Assembly (NCBI GenBank): GCA_023512475.1
Contig: JAILZL010000030.1
Location: 1-34,227, forward strand
DNA: 34,227 bases
Reading direction: 5' to 3'
Origin: Syntrophobacterales bacterium
Lineage (GTDB): Bacteria; Desulfobacterota; Desulfobaccia; Desulfobaccales; 0-14-0-80-60-11
Below are positions 1 to 7,975 of the stretch, piece after piece; the stretch's first letter is position 1; each line of letters starts with the position of its first letter. The position numbers were made by a program, and so were the translations under genes. The notes beneath the pieces were generated by a model that saw only the letters and a list, made by a program, of their open reading frames with translations, had not been told where the DNA came from and did not search any database.

Positions 1-944
1 ATCCTCACCACTTTGGGCAGGTCCCGGCGCCGGTCCTGTGTGGTCCGAAAGTCCCGTTGCGGCCGAGCCTCCGGCAGGACGGGCACATAATCGATCTCTG
101 CGGGGGGAAGGTTTTCTTTCCGGGTGATCAGGGAAATCCGGTCCTCAAAGGGAAGGCGGGCCGACAGGCGCAGCTTGTCCCGGATGCGGTCCAGAAAGGC
201 GTCGTTGATCTCATAGCCCACCGCGTGGCGGCCCAGCTCCAGGGCCACCTTCACGGTGGTGCCGCTGCCCACAAAGGGGTCCAGGACCGTGTCCCCCACG
301 AAGGTGAACATGCGGATGAGGCGCCGGGGGAGCTCCTCGGGGAACATGGCCTCATGCCCCACCTGCCTTGCGCCCCCGAAGCGCCAGTGCCCGGCGAAAT
401 ACTCCTTCCACTCCTCCCTGCTCAGCCGGGAGGCCTCCTTGAGCTCCCGGGACACCTTTTTGGGCGGCCCCGGCTTCTTGAAGATCAGAATGAATTCATA
501 GTCAATCTCCACCAGGCCGTTGGGAGGGTAGGGGTAGGAGCCCATGACCGGCGCCCCGCCGGTGGTGTTCATGGTGGTCTTCTTCTGCCAGATGATGCTC
601 CCCAGAAAGTCCAGGCCCAGGGTCTCCCCCTGGGCGATGATCTCGGCGTGCAGGGGGATGACCTTATAGCGGCCGTAAACCGCCGCCCGGGCGAACTGGT
701 CCCCCACGTTGATGCACAGCCGCCCCCCCGGCCGGAGCACCCGATGGCACTCCTGCCAGACCCGGTACAGATCCTGCAAATATTCATGCAGACTCTGGCC
801 GTAGCCGATCTGGCCCGGGACGCCGTAGTCCTTGAGATGCCAGTACGGGGGCGAGGTGACCACCAAATCCACCGACCCGGAGGCCACCTCCGCCATCCGG
901 CGGCTGTCTCCCAGGATGATTCTGGCCTCAGGTTGCAGCATCAT
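1..944 (-). CDS. DNA methyltransferase, N4-cytosine/N6-adenine type (3' end outside window)
   Basis: This gene is partial: it is open without a stop for at least 314 codons and runs off the left edge. The catalytic motif TSPPYW is at residues 30-35 and the S-adenosylmethionine motif DPFVGSGTT near residues 219-227. This order (catalytic motif first, SAM motif second) is that of beta-class amino-methyltransferases, and the S-P-P-Y form is typical of N4-cytosine enzymes, whereas N6-adenine enzymes usually have D/N-P-P-Y. It would methylate an amino group of a base in a short DNA target. The start is one of two adjacent ATG codons (944 or 941), with only a weak GGGTGAG in front. No restriction endonuclease is visible in the window, so it may be solitary or its partner may lie to the left. 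The family is clear; base specificity is inference. Confidence 0.85.
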   Translation of the reverse strand, partial: MMLQPEARIILGDSRRMAEVASGSVDLVVTSPPYWHLKDYGVPGQIGYGQSLHEYLQDLYRVWQECHRVLRPGGRLCINVGDQFARAAVYGRYKVIPLHAEIIAQGETLGLDFLGSIIWQKKTTMNTTGGAPVMGSYPYPPNGLVEIDYEFILIFKKPGPPKKVSRELKEASRLSREEWKEYFAGHWRFGGARQVGHEAMFPEELPRRLIRMFTFVGDTVLDPFVGSGTTVKVALELGRHAVGYEINDAFLDRIRDKLRLSARLPFEDRISLITRKENLPPAEIDYVPVLPEARPQRDFRTTQDRRRDLPKVVR

Positions 945-1201
945 TGCTCACCCGGCTAAAGAGGTGCAGGGAACCCCTCCTCCCCTCTAACAGGGCTGCA
1001 GGAGCCCTGAGAAGATGGAAGGGCACGGGAAGAATGGGGGCCTTTGCGGGCCGGCCGCCGGGGATTCCAAGTCCCCCCTTTGGTCCTGGGTGTCGCTTAA
1101 GCCGAGGAGACGGACGGTTTCCTCCCGCGCTGATCCCCACGTAGCCTCTCCTCCCCTCCCGTTCCCTTTGGCTCCGCGGTCAGGCCCCATCTGGCTCCGG
1201 T
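945..1201. other. Intergenic spacer between methyltransferase and ruvA
   Basis: I see no credible gene in this 257-base spacer. It contains one perfect hairpin at 991-1009 (7-base arms CAGGGCT/AGCCCTG around a 5-base loop), about 47 bases upstream of the methyltransferase start. The hairpin has no T-tract on either strand, so it does not look like an intrinsic terminator. The spacer probably separates the ruvA operon from an independently transcribed methyltransferase. Confidence 0.5.
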
Positions 1202-1783
1202 TCACTTGGCCAGCCATTTGAGGGCTTGGCGCAGCAGGTCCTCCAGAGTGCGGGCCCCCTGGGCCTGGGCCGTGTCCAGGGCCTTGTCCGCCACATTTCT
1301 CTGGTACCCCAGGTTGAGGAGGGCGGAGAGGGCGTCCTCCCGGGCCTGGTCCGGGGCCGGCCGGGGCCGCCCTCTCGGGGCCGGGGGGGCCTTGTCCTTG
1401 AGCTCCAGGAGGATGCGTTCGGCGGATTTTTTGCCCACCCCGGGGATGGCCGCCAGCCGCCGCACATCTCCCGCGGCCAGGGCCTGGCGGAATTCCTCCG
1501 GGCCCACGCCGCTTAAGATATTGAGGGCCATGCGGGCCCCCACCCGGGGGATGCCGAGGAGCTGCAGGAAGAGCTCCTTCTCCTCCGGATCGGCAAAGCC
1601 GTATAGATTCAGGGCCTCCTCCTGCAGGCGGGTATGGATGTGCAGGGCCACCTGGGCCGGAGGCTCGGGCAGGGCGTAAAAGGTGGTGAGGGAAATGAAG
1701 ACCTGGTAACCCACGCCTCCCACCTGAAGGAGGATCTGGCCGGGGGTCTTCTCCAGGAGGCGGCCTTCCAGAAAACCGATCAT
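1202..1783 (-). CDS. ruvA: Holliday junction branch migration protein RuvA
   Basis: RuvA binds four-way Holliday junctions as a tetramer and loads the RuvB motor for branch migration in recombinational repair. The 193-residue length is normal. It starts [10 protein letters not shown], with an N-terminal OB fold (about 1-65), two helix-hairpin-helix motifs (about 73-90, LLGIPRVGARMALNIL, and 110-129, containing IPGVGKKSAE), a flexible linker rich in proline and arginine (about 132-145) and the small C-terminal domain III that contacts RuvB. Its ATG overlaps the ruvC stop by 4 bases (ATGA), so the two are translationally coupled. ruvB, which often follows, is not here; it must be elsewhere. Confidence 0.97.
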   Translation of the reverse strand: MIGFLEGRLLEKTPGQILLQVGGVGYQVFISLTTFYALPEPPAQVALHIHTRLQEEALNLYGFADPEEKELFLQLLGIPRVGARMALNILSGVGPEEFRQALAAGDVRRLAAIPGVGKKSAERILLELKDKAPPAPRGRPRPAPDQAREDALSALLNLGYQRNVADKALDTAQAQGARTLEDLLRQALKWLAK

Positions 1784-2271
1784 AGGGCCACGAGGGGGAG
1801 GCGCAGGTGGAAGAGATGGCAGAGGCCCACCGCCAGGGCGTCGGCGGCGTGCTGCCCCGCCACCTTCAGGCCCAGGAGCTGCTCCACCATGAGCTGCACC
1901 TGGAACTTGCTGGCCTGGCCGTAGCCCACCACCGCCTTTTTCACCACCAGGGCGGGGTAGATATGCACCGGCACCCCGGCCTGGGCCGCGGCCAACAGGA
2001 CCACGCCCCGCACCTGGCCCAGGGTGAGGGCGCTTTTCACATTGCGGGCTAAAAAGAGGTCCTCCAGGGCCAGGCTGTGGGGGCGATGGCGCTCCAGGAC
2101 CTCCAGGAGGGCGTCATAAATTTGACGCAGGCGCTCCGGCAGGGGGGTCCGGCTCCGGGGGGCAATCTGGCCGTGGGCCACATGGGTCACCTGCTGCCGC
2201 CCGCCGGCCACCACCCCAAACCCGGTGGCCTGGGAGCCGGGATCCACCCCCACCACCACCTGGGGCCTCAC
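1780..2271 (-). CDS. ruvC: Holliday junction resolvase RuvC
   Basis: RuvC is the dimeric endonuclease that nicks Holliday junctions symmetrically. The acidic active site of the RNase H-like fold is visible: D10 in VGVDPGS, E70 in [11 protein letters not shown], and H141/D144 in HAADALA. Histidine in place of the first aspartate of the E. coli D-x-x-D pair is also found in Thermus RuvC, so the site should be functional. The protein is 163 residues, normal for the family. The start is GTG, overlapping the yebC stop by 4 bases (GTGA), and the gene overlaps ruvA by 4 bases at its end. The order yebC-ruvC-ruvA is a common bacterial arrangement. Confidence 0.96.
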   Translation of the reverse strand: MRPQVVVGVDPGSQATGFGVVAGGRQQVTHVAHGQIAPRSRTPLPERLRQIYDALLEVLERHRPHSLALEDLFLARNVKSALTLGQVRGVVLLAAAQAGVPVHIYPALVVKKAVVGYGQASKFQVQLMVEQLLGLKVAGQHAADALAVGLCHLFHLRLPLVAL

Positions 2272-3014
2272 ATCAAGGCCTCCATGATCTTGTCCGGGAT
2301 GTCGAAGTTGGCGAAGACATTGCTGACATCGTCGTGGTCCTCCAGCATCTCCACCAGCTTGAGGACCTTCTGGGCCCGCTCCTCCTCGGTGATGGACACG
2401 GTGGTTTTGGGCCGGAGCTGGATTTCCGCCAGGACGGGTTTAAACCCCTTGGCCTCCAGGGCCTCCTTGACCTCCACAAAGGTGGCCGGATCGGTGAGCA
2501 CCTCCAGCTGGCCGCCGGTGTTCTGCAGGTCTTCGGCGCCGCATTCCAGGGCCGCCTCCAGCAGGGTGTCCTCATCCACGCCTTCAAAGACGATGACGCC
2601 TTTTTTGTCAAACATCCAGGCCACACAGCCCGGCTCCCCCAGGCTGCCGCCGAATTTGGCAAAGAGGTGGCGGACGTCGGCCACGGTGCGGTTTTTGTTG
2701 TCCGTCAGGCTCTCCACGATGAGGGCCACCCCTTCCGGCCCATAGCCTTCGTAATAGACCTCCTCCAGGGCGCTGCCGCCCCCCTCTTCGCCGGTGCCCT
2801 TGCGGATGGCCCGGAGGATGTTCTCTTTGGGCATGTTTTCTTCCTTGGCGGCGGCAATGGCGGCCCGGAGGCGGGGGTTGCCGCTGGGGTCCCCGCCCCC
2901 CAGGCGGGCGGCCACGGTGATCTCCTTGGCCAGCTTGCTGAAGATCTTCCCCCGCTTGGCGTCCAGGGCGCCTTTCTTGCGTTTGATGGTGCTCCATTTG
3001 GAATGACCGGACAT
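2268..3014 (-). CDS. yebC: YebC/PmpR/TACO1 family protein
   Basis: This 248-residue protein belongs to the YebC/PmpR family, described as a transcriptional regulator and, more recently, as a factor that helps ribosomes through difficult (proline-rich) sequences; it is related to mitochondrial TACO1. The hallmark start [20 protein letters not shown] and the conserved block [16 protein letters not shown] (around residues 103-118) make the assignment secure, and the length is typical. The ATG at 3014 has a strong ribosome binding site (AAAGGAGGTGG). It lies 17 bases after rlmE and overlaps ruvC by 4 bases, so it is the second gene of the rlmE-yebC-ruvC-ruvA operon. Its precise role in this organism cannot be read from the sequence. 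Confidence 0.95.
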   Translation of the reverse strand: MSGHSKWSTIKRKKGALDAKRGKIFSKLAKEITVAARLGGGDPSGNPRLRAAIAAAKEENMPKENILRAIRKGTGEEGGGSALEEVYYEGYGPEGVALIVESLTDNKNRTVADVRHLFAKFGGSLGEPGCVAWMFDKKGVIVFEGVDEDTLLEAALECGAEDLQNTGGQLEVLTDPATFVEVKEALEAKGFKPVLAEIQLRPKTTVSITEEERAQKVLKLVEMLEDHDDVSNVFANFDIPDKIMEALM

Positions 3015-3031
3015 GGTGGCCCCACCTCCTT

Positions 3032-3661
3032 TCAGCCATGCCGCCCCGGGTTCTGGTCCGGCGGCGGGGGGGCTCCCCGTTTCTGGAGCCCCAGCAGATA
3101 GAGCTCCCGGCTGGCCGGCCGGGAGCCGGGCGGTTTGACCCGGTGGCAGGCGGCAAAACTCCGGCGTATCTCCGCCACCAGCTCCGGGAGATCCGGGCCC
3201 TCGAACACCTTGACCAGGAAATGCCCTCCCGGCCGCAGAAGCTCCCGGGCCGCGGCCAAAGCCGCCCGCGCCAGGGCCAGGGAGCGGCTTTCGTCCACCT
3301 CCCGGATGCCGCTGGTGGCGGGCGCCAGGTCACTCACCACCAGGTCGAAGACGGGGGCCAGCTCCCGGAGGGCGGCCAAGTCTAGACTTTGCACGTCCCC
3401 GGCCAGAAAGTATAGGGGTGGCGTGAGGGGCACGGCCGGCGGCTGCAGGTCCACCCCCACCACCAGCCCCTCCGGGCCTACCCGCTCACCCAGATATTGC
3501 AGCCAGGAACCGGGGCTGCACCCGAGATCCAGCACCCGCTGCCCCCGCCGGACCAGCTGATATTTGGCATCGATGGCCTGGAGCTTGAATACGGCCCGGG
3601 AGACGTAGCCGGCTTCCCGGGCCTGGCGCCGGTAGGGGTCCGGCACACCGGGGCGGGGCAT
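3032..3661 (-). CDS. rlmE: 23S rRNA (uridine-2'-O)-methyltransferase RlmE/FtsJ
   Basis: RlmE 2'-O-methylates a uridine in the A loop of 23S rRNA (U2552 in E. coli) on the assembled large subunit, using S-adenosylmethionine. The protein has 209 residues. The Rossmann SAM motif [11 protein letters not shown] is at 43-53, and the catalytic tetrad K-D-K-E is at K26 (SRAVFKL), D111 (VVSDLAP), K151 (FLVKVFEG) and E186 (SRELYLLG). It starts at ATG 3661 and is the first gene of the minus-strand operon, divergent from the flagellar operon. The C-terminal tail (about 195-209, [12 protein letters not shown]) extends past the conserved core. Confidence 0.95.
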   Translation of the reverse strand: MPRPGVPDPYRRQAREAGYVSRAVFKLQAIDAKYQLVRRGQRVLDLGCSPGSWLQYLGERVGPEGLVVGVDLQPPAVPLTPPLYFLAGDVQSLDLAALRELAPVFDLVVSDLAPATSGIREVDESRSLALARAALAAARELLRPGGHFLVKVFEGPDLPELVAEIRRSFAACHRVKPPGSRPASRELYLLGLQKRGAPPPPDQNPGRHG

Positions 3662-3676
3662 GGCCGTTCATATCCT

Positions 3677-3688
3677 ATCTCATGAGAT
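3677..3688. promoter_or_regulatory. 12-base palindrome upstream of rlmE (possible operator)
   Basis: ATCTCATGAGAT is a perfect dyad. It sits in the likely promoter/leader zone of rlmE on the minus strand. It could be an operator for a homodimeric regulator, but a 12-base palindrome can also occur by chance and no second copy is seen in the window. Confidence 0.25.
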
Positions 3689-3855
3689 TAATTGACTTTT
3701 ACCATGCCCGGCCCGGCTTGGCAATGAAAAAGCCTGCCAGAGCTTAGCGTCAAAAAATTGACTCCCCGCACCTTCTTTGACAGGCGCCCAAGTCTGGGTG
3801 AATGAATTGGTTAGGAATGTCAAAGAGATAGGCGTTTAGCGCCCCTGGATTGGCT

Positions 3856-3871
3856 TGGCATGGCCGTTGCT
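3856..3871 (+). promoter_or_regulatory. Sigma-54 (RpoN) -24/-12 promoter of the flagellar operon
   Basis: TGGCATG-GCCG-TTGCT matches the sigma-54 consensus TGGCACG-N4-TTGCW at all but one position, with the GG (3857-3858) and GC (3869-3870) elements in exact -24/-12 spacing. Transcription would begin near 3882, which is 25 bases before the fliL ATG and after the upstream ATG at 3850; this excludes the longer fliL reading. Known biology: sigma-54 promoters need an enhancer-binding ATPase, and flagellar operons of this kind are often under FlrC/FlgR-type activators. No activator gene is in the window. Confidence 0.85.
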
Positions 3872-3906
3872 CCTTGCTGGGTGACCCCGAAGCCTGGGAG
3901 GTAGCC

Positions 3907-4374
3907 ATGACCGAGGCGACTCCGAAGAAATCCCGCCGACTCCTCTTCCTGCTCCTGGCCGGGGTGGGTCTGCTCCTCCTGTCGGGGGGCGGCCTGGCCT
4001 ATCTGATGCTCACTGATGATTCCTCGGCCGCCGGCTCCCCGGCACGGGCCGCGGAGGAAGGCAAAGGGGGGCCTGGGGCCGTCATGTCCCTGGAGCCCTT
4101 TCTCGTCAACCTGGCGGATCAGGAGACCCGCCGCTATCTGAAGATCAAGGTGGAACTGGGGGTGGACCAGGAAAAGACCGTCAAGGAACTGGAAAAGGCC
4201 CTGCCCCGGATCCGGGACGCCTTCATCCTGCTTTTGGGGAGCAAAACCTACAAAGACCTGGCCTCCCCCGAGGGCAAACTGCGCCTCAAGGAGGAGATGA
4301 TGACGAAGCTGGCCCAGATCCCCGGAGGGAAGAAGGTCCGGGAAGTGTTCTTCACCGAGTTCGTGGCCCAGTAG
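3907..4374 (+). CDS. fliL: Flagellar basal body-associated protein FliL
   Basis: FliL is a single-pass inner membrane protein around the stator and MS ring that supports torque generation. The 155-residue protein has a basic N-terminus (MTEATPKKSRR), one membrane span (about 12-35), a small low-complexity linker, and a periplasmic FliL domain beginning at LEPFLVNL and ending in VFFTEFVAQ. I chose ATG 3907 over an in-frame ATG at 3850 because GGGAGG lies directly upstream and the predicted transcript starts near 3882. It is the first gene of the operon, 7 bases ahead of fliM. Confidence 0.93.
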   Translation: MTEATPKKSRRLLFLLLAGVGLLLLSGGGLAYLMLTDDSSAAGSPARAAEEGKGGPGAVMSLEPFLVNLADQETRRYLKIKVELGVDQEKTVKELEKALPRIRDAFILLLGSKTYKDLASPEGKLRLKEEMMTKLAQIPGGKKVREVFFTEFVAQ

Positions 4375-4381
4375 GAGGGGA

Positions 4382-5365
4382 GTGGTGACCAAGGTCCTGT
4401 CCCAGGAAGAGGTGGACGCCCTGCTCAAGGGGCTGGTGGACGGCGACATCGAGGCGGACAGTGAGCCCCGCCCCCTCCCGGAAGGGGTCATCCCCTATGA
4501 TTTCACCTCCCAGGAGCGCATCATCCGGGGCCGCATGCCCACCATGGAGGTGATCAACGAGCATTTCGCCCGGGCCTTCCGCATCTCCCTGGCCATGATC
4601 CTCAGGCGCACCGTGGATCTCCAGACCAACTTCGTCCAGATGCAGAAATACGGGGAAGTATTGCGCTCCCTCCCCATGCCCTGCAGCTTCCACATCTTCA
4701 AGATGGAGCCCCTCCGGGGGCAATGCCTCCTGGTGGTGGACAGCAAACTGGTCTTCACCCTGGTGGAATGCTTCCTGGGGGGCAACGCCCGCATGCACTT
4801 CAAGATTGAAGGCCGGGATTTCACCACCATCGAGCGCCGCCTCATCCAGAAGGTGGTGCTCATGGCCTTCCAGGATCTGGAGAAGGCCTGGCACCCGGTG
4901 CATCCCGTGAAGATGCACCTGGTGCGGGTGGAGATCAACCCCATGTTCGTGGGCGTCGCCACCCCCAACGACATCATGGTGGTGAGCCGCTTCCAGGTGG
5001 AGATGGAGCAGGCCGATGGCTACCTCACCCTCTGCATCCCCTACGCCACCATCGAGCCCATCAAGGGGCGGCTGTACTCCGGCTTCCAGAGCGAGCAGCT
5101 GGAGATGGACAACCGCTGGACCCAGCGCATTCAGGAGGAGCTCAAGGACATGGCGGTGGAGGTGGTGGTGGAGCTGGCCTCCACCACCATGCGGGCCCGG
5201 GACATCCTGAACCTGACGGCCGGCGACATCATCGTCTTCGACAAGAAGATCACCGAGCCGCTGGTGGGCAAGGTGGCCGGCATCCCCAAATTCACCGGCA
5301 TCGCCGGCCAGTTTCAGAAGGCCAGGGCCGTGAAGGTCCAGCGGCTGCTGTACCCTCATGCCTAA
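4382..5365 (+). CDS. fliM: Flagellar motor switch protein FliM
   Basis: FliM is the C-ring protein that binds CheY-phosphate and reverses the motor. The 327-residue product carries the N-terminal CheY-binding motif LSQEEVDALL (about 6-15), the middle CheC-like domain (about 45-230, with INEHFARAFRISL and the conserved FLGG turn), and the C-terminal SpoA domain that stacks with FliN. The start is GTG at 4382 (or the adjacent GTG at 4385), served by GGAGGGG at 4374-4380. It lies between fliL and fliN in the operon, with short spacers (7 and 19 bases). Confidence 0.97.
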   Translation: MVTKVLSQEEVDALLKGLVDGDIEADSEPRPLPEGVIPYDFTSQERIIRGRMPTMEVINEHFARAFRISLAMILRRTVDLQTNFVQMQKYGEVLRSLPMPCSFHIFKMEPLRGQCLLVVDSKLVFTLVECFLGGNARMHFKIEGRDFTTIERRLIQKVVLMAFQDLEKAWHPVHPVKMHLVRVEINPMFVGVATPNDIMVVSRFQVEMEQADGYLTLCIPYATIEPIKGRLYSGFQSEQLEMDNRWTQRIQEELKDMAVEVVVELASTTMRARDILNLTAGDIIVFDKKITEPLVGKVAGIPKFTGIAGQFQKARAVKVQRLLYPHA

Positions 5366-5384
5366 ATGGGAGGATTAGTGTGCC

Positions 5385-5789
5385 ATGGCTCATAACCCGA
5401 ACACCCCGTCCCCGGTGGATTTTGATTGGGATCAGGCTTTCCAAGAGCCGGCAGCCGCCGCACCTCCGGAACCGGCAGCGGCCCCCGGTGGTGTGGCTCC
5501 GTCTCCCGGAGAGGGGGCGCAGAGCGAGGCCCCCAATCTGGCCCTGCTCCTGGACATTCCTTTGGAGATCACCGCCGAGTTGGGCCGCACCCGCATGATC
5601 ATCAATGATCTGCTGCAACTGGGGCAGGGGTCGGTCATTGAACTCAACAAACTGGCGGGGGAACCCCTGGAGATCCTGGTGAACCAGAAGCTCATCGCCC
5701 GGGGTGAAGTGGTGGTGGTGAATGAAAAATTCGGCATCCGGCTGACGGACATCATCAGCCCGGTGGACCGCATCAAACAGCTGGGGTAG
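5385..5789 (+). CDS. fliN: Flagellar motor switch protein FliN
   Basis: FliN forms the base of the C-ring and is also the docking site for the FliH/FliI export ATPase complex. The 134-residue protein has a disordered alanine/proline/glycine-rich N-terminus (about 1-50) and a C-terminal SpoA domain (about 55-130) with [16 protein letters not shown] and the family signature [20 protein letters not shown] 5385 is preceded by GGAGG at a suitable distance. The N-terminal extension is usual for FliN of this group. It is 3 bases from fliO. Confidence 0.95.
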   Translation: MAHNPNTPSPVDFDWDQAFQEPAAAAPPEPAAAPGGVAPSPGEGAQSEAPNLALLLDIPLEITAELGRTRMIINDLLQLGQGSVIELNKLAGEPLEILVNQKLIARGEVVVVNEKFGIRLTDIISPVDRIKQLG

Positions 5790-5792
5790 GCC

Positions 5793-6170
5793 ATGGGCCC
5801 GAGCCTCTGGACATGGGCGGTGGCAGTGGGCGGGGAGGCGGCCGCCCTGGCGGCCCGGCCGGATGCCCCCGGCTCCCTGGCCGGGGAGCTCCTGCGGGTC
5901 CTGGGGGTGCTCCTCGGGCTCCTGGGGCTTTTGGTGGTGGGTCTGCACCTGGCCCGCCGCCTCCGTCTCGCCCCCGCCTCCCGGCCGCCGCTGATCCAGG
6001 TGCTCTCCACTCACTACCTGGCGACCCGCCAGGCCCTCTGGGTGGTGGCGGTGGGGCGGCAGCGGTTTCTCCTGGCCAGCAGCCCCGAGCGGGTGGAGCT
6101 GCTCACGGCCCTGCCTCCCGGAGAGGAGCCGTCGGCCGGTGAACCGGGCCCCCAGGAGGACGGGCCATGA
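5793..6170 (+). CDS. fliO: Flagellar biosynthetic protein FliO
   Basis: FliO is a small membrane protein that helps assemble the FliP pentamer of the export gate. The 125-residue product has one membrane span (about 30-55, rich in Leu/Val/Gly), then a cytoplasmic domain with [21 protein letters not shown], the FliO-type core. The family is poorly conserved, so the call rests on length, topology, this core and the fixed position between fliN and fliP. Its stop overlaps the fliP ATG by 4 bases. Confidence 0.85.
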   Translation: MGPSLWTWAVAVGGEAAALAARPDAPGSLAGELLRVLGVLLGLLGLLVVGLHLARRLRLAPASRPPLIQVLSTHYLATRQALWVVAVGRQRFLLASSPERVELLTALPPGEEPSAGEPGPQEDGP

Positions 6171-6895
6171 AACGGGGCGCGGCGGGCCTGGGGGTGATGG
6201 TCCTGGTCCTCTGGCCGGAAAGCGGCGGGGCCGCCGCCTGGAGCCTGGAGCAGGCCTTGGCGCCCCAGGGTCTCAGCCTGTCCCTGAAGCTCCTCCTGCT
6301 GCTCACCGCTCTGTCCCTGGCGCCGGCTCTCCTCATCATGGTCACCTCCTTCACCCGGTTGGTGGTGGTCTTTGCCTTCCTGCGCCACGCCCTGGGGACC
6401 CAGCAACTGCCGCCCAACCAGATCCTCATCGCCCTGGCCCTCTTCCTGACCCTCTTCATCATGGCTCCGGTGTGGCAGGAAGTGCACGAGCAGGCGGTGA
6501 CCCCGTACGTCGAGGGCCGGATTCAGGGGGAAGAGGCGCTCACCCGGGGCCTGGAGCCCCTGCGCCGCTTCATGTATAGGCAGACCCGGGAAAAGGACCT
6601 GGCCCTGTTTGTCAGCCTGATGAACCGCCCCAAACCCCAGAATTTTGCCGAGGTCCCCACCACTGCGGTCATCCCGGCCTTCATGATCAGCGAGTTGCGG
6701 ACGGCCTTTGAGATCGGCTTCCTGGTGTTTCTGCCCTTTCTCATCATCGACATGGTGGTGGCTTCGGTGCTCTTGTCCATGGGCATGATGATGCTGCCGC
6801 CGGTGATGGTCTCCCTGGTCTTCAAGGTGCTTCTCTTTGTGCTGGTGGATGGCTGGAATCTGGTGGTGGGCTCGCTGGTGCGGAGCTTCCACTGA
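6167..6895 (+). CDS. fliP: Flagellar export gate protein FliP
   Basis: FliP forms the pentameric core of the FliPQR type III export gate in the inner membrane. The 242-residue protein has a cleavable N-terminal signal sequence (about 1-24), four membrane spans, and conserved blocks such as [30 protein letters not shown] and [20 protein letters not shown]. The end, [15 protein letters not shown], is typical. ATG 6167 overlaps the fliO stop. Length and topology match the family. Confidence 0.97.
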   Translation: MKRGAAGLGVMVLVLWPESGGAAAWSLEQALAPQGLSLSLKLLLLLTALSLAPALLIMVTSFTRLVVVFAFLRHALGTQQLPPNQILIALALFLTLFIMAPVWQEVHEQAVTPYVEGRIQGEEALTRGLEPLRRFMYRQTREKDLALFVSLMNRPKPQNFAEVPTTAVIPAFMISELRTAFEIGFLVFLPFLIIDMVVASVLLSMGMMMLPPVMVSLVFKVLLFVLVDGWNLVVGSLVRSFH

Positions 6896-6915
6896 GCCCC
6901 CGGGGAGGTGATGGC

Positions 6916-7185
6916 ATGAGTCCTGAGCTGGTGTTGGAACTGAGCCGCCAGGCGGTCAAGGTGACCCTCCTGGTGAGCCTGCCCATCCTGGGCATCGGCC
7001 TGGTGGTGGGGATTCTCGTGAGCCTCTTCCAGGCGGCCACCCAGATCCAGGAGATGACCCTCACCTTCGTGCCCAAAATCGTCAGCATCTTTGTGGGCCT
7101 GCTCCTGCTTCTGCCCTGGATCATGCATCAGCTCATGGGATTCACCCTGGAAATTTTGGGCAACCTGCCCCGCTATATCCGCTGA
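6916..7185 (+). CDS. fliQ: Flagellar export gate protein FliQ
   Basis: FliQ is a two-helix hairpin that wraps around FliP/FliR in the export gate. The 89-residue protein shows both membrane segments (about 16-38 and 50-75) and the signature QIQEMTLTFVPKI. GGGGAGG lies a few bases before ATG 6916. It is followed within 10 bases by fliR. Confidence 0.96.
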   Translation: MSPELVLELSRQAVKVTLLVSLPILGIGLVVGILVSLFQAATQIQEMTLTFVPKIVSIFVGLLLLLPWIMHQLMGFTLEILGNLPRYIR

Positions 7186-7195
7186 GAGGTGGGGG

Positions 7196-7972
7196 ATGGA
7201 CGTGCTCCTGTCATCCTGGCAGCATTTCCTCCTGGTGACCTTGCGCACCAGCTGCCTTTTGGTCTTCTGGCCGGTCTGGGACCACCGTCTCCTGCCCCTG
7301 CCGGTGAAGGCGGCCTCTCTCTTGGCGCTGTCCTTTTGCCTGACGCCGGTGGTGGCCCCCCATCTGCCGCCGTGGCCCGCCTCCCTGACGGGTCTCCTCC
7401 TGCTGGTGGCCCGGGAGGCGCTTTTGGGGTTCAGTCTCGGGCTCACCCTCCGCTTCCTCCTGAGCGGGGTTCAGATGGCGGGCAACCTGGTCTCCCTGCA
7501 GATGGGGTTTGGCATGATCACCCTCATCGATCCCCAAAGCCCGGCCCAGAACACGGTGCTGGGGGACCTCCTGTTCAAGCTGGCGGTGCTCCTCTTTTTG
7601 GTGGGGGATGGCCCCCATGTCCTCCTGCGCCTCCTGGTGCGAAGTTTCAGCGAGGTCCCCCTGGCTGCGGGCCTGGACTTGCCCGGCGGGCTGCTCCCCT
7701 GGCTGGCGGGGCTCGGGCGCTGGATGTGGCAGGTGACCGTGAAACTGGCGGCGCCCCTCATGGCCCTCTTCTTCCTGGTCCAGGTGGCCTTGGGGTTGGT
7801 CTCCCGGGCCGTGCCCCAGGTGCAGGTGATGCTCCTGAGCTTTCCCCTGACCATCGCCCTGGGGCTTTTCACCCTGTCTTTGCTCCTGACGTTTTTGGGT
7901 CCCTTCCTGACGGGGCAGTTCCGGGCCCTGGAGCTGCCTCTGGCGCAGGGATTGCGGGCCTTTGCCGGGTAA
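7196..7972 (+). CDS. fliR: Flagellar export gate protein FliR
   Basis: FliR is a single subunit that completes the FliP5-FliQ4-FliR1 export gate. The 258-residue product is almost entirely hydrophobic, with about six membrane spans, and contains the conserved block GNLVSLQMGFGMITLIDPQS. ATG 7196 is preferred over an in-frame ATG at 7091, because the latter lies inside fliQ and GAGAGGTGGGGG precedes 7196. It is 3 bases upstream of flhB. Confidence 0.95.
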   Translation: MDVLLSSWQHFLLVTLRTSCLLVFWPVWDHRLLPLPVKAASLLALSFCLTPVVAPHLPPWPASLTGLLLLVAREALLGFSLGLTLRFLLSGVQMAGNLVSLQMGFGMITLIDPQSPAQNTVLGDLLFKLAVLLFLVGDGPHVLLRLLVRSFSEVPLAAGLDLPGGLLPWLAGLGRWMWQVTVKLAAPLMALFFLVQVALGLVSRAVPQVQVMLLSFPLTIALGLFTLSLLLTFLGPFLTGQFRALELPLAQGLRAFAG

Positions 7973-7975
7973 ACC

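Larger units (their letters stand above)
3662..3906. promoter_or_regulatory. Divergent regulatory region between rlmE and fliL
   Basis: These 245 bases separate the minus-strand rlmE operon from the plus-strand flagellar operon and are richer in A/T than the coding sequence around them. They contain the sigma-54-type promoter at 3856-3871 and a perfect 12-base palindrome ATCTCATGAGAT at 3677-3688, only 15 bases upstream of the rlmE start. On the minus strand, TAGGAT just downstream of the palindrome is a possible -10 box for rlmE, but no good -35 box is seen. Confidence 0.6.

Noticed and set aside
57-959. Open frame of 300 codons on the plus strand at the left end
   Set aside because: It is antisense to the DNA methyltransferase, whose catalytic and SAM motifs are intact on the other strand.
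2268-2745. Overlapping open frames on the plus strand across ruvC/yebC
   Set aside because: They are shadows of well-recognised minus-strand genes.
4887-4905. TGGCACC...TGCA resembling a sigma-54 promoter inside fliM
   Set aside because: The GG and GC elements are 2 bases too close for a functional -24/-12 promoter.
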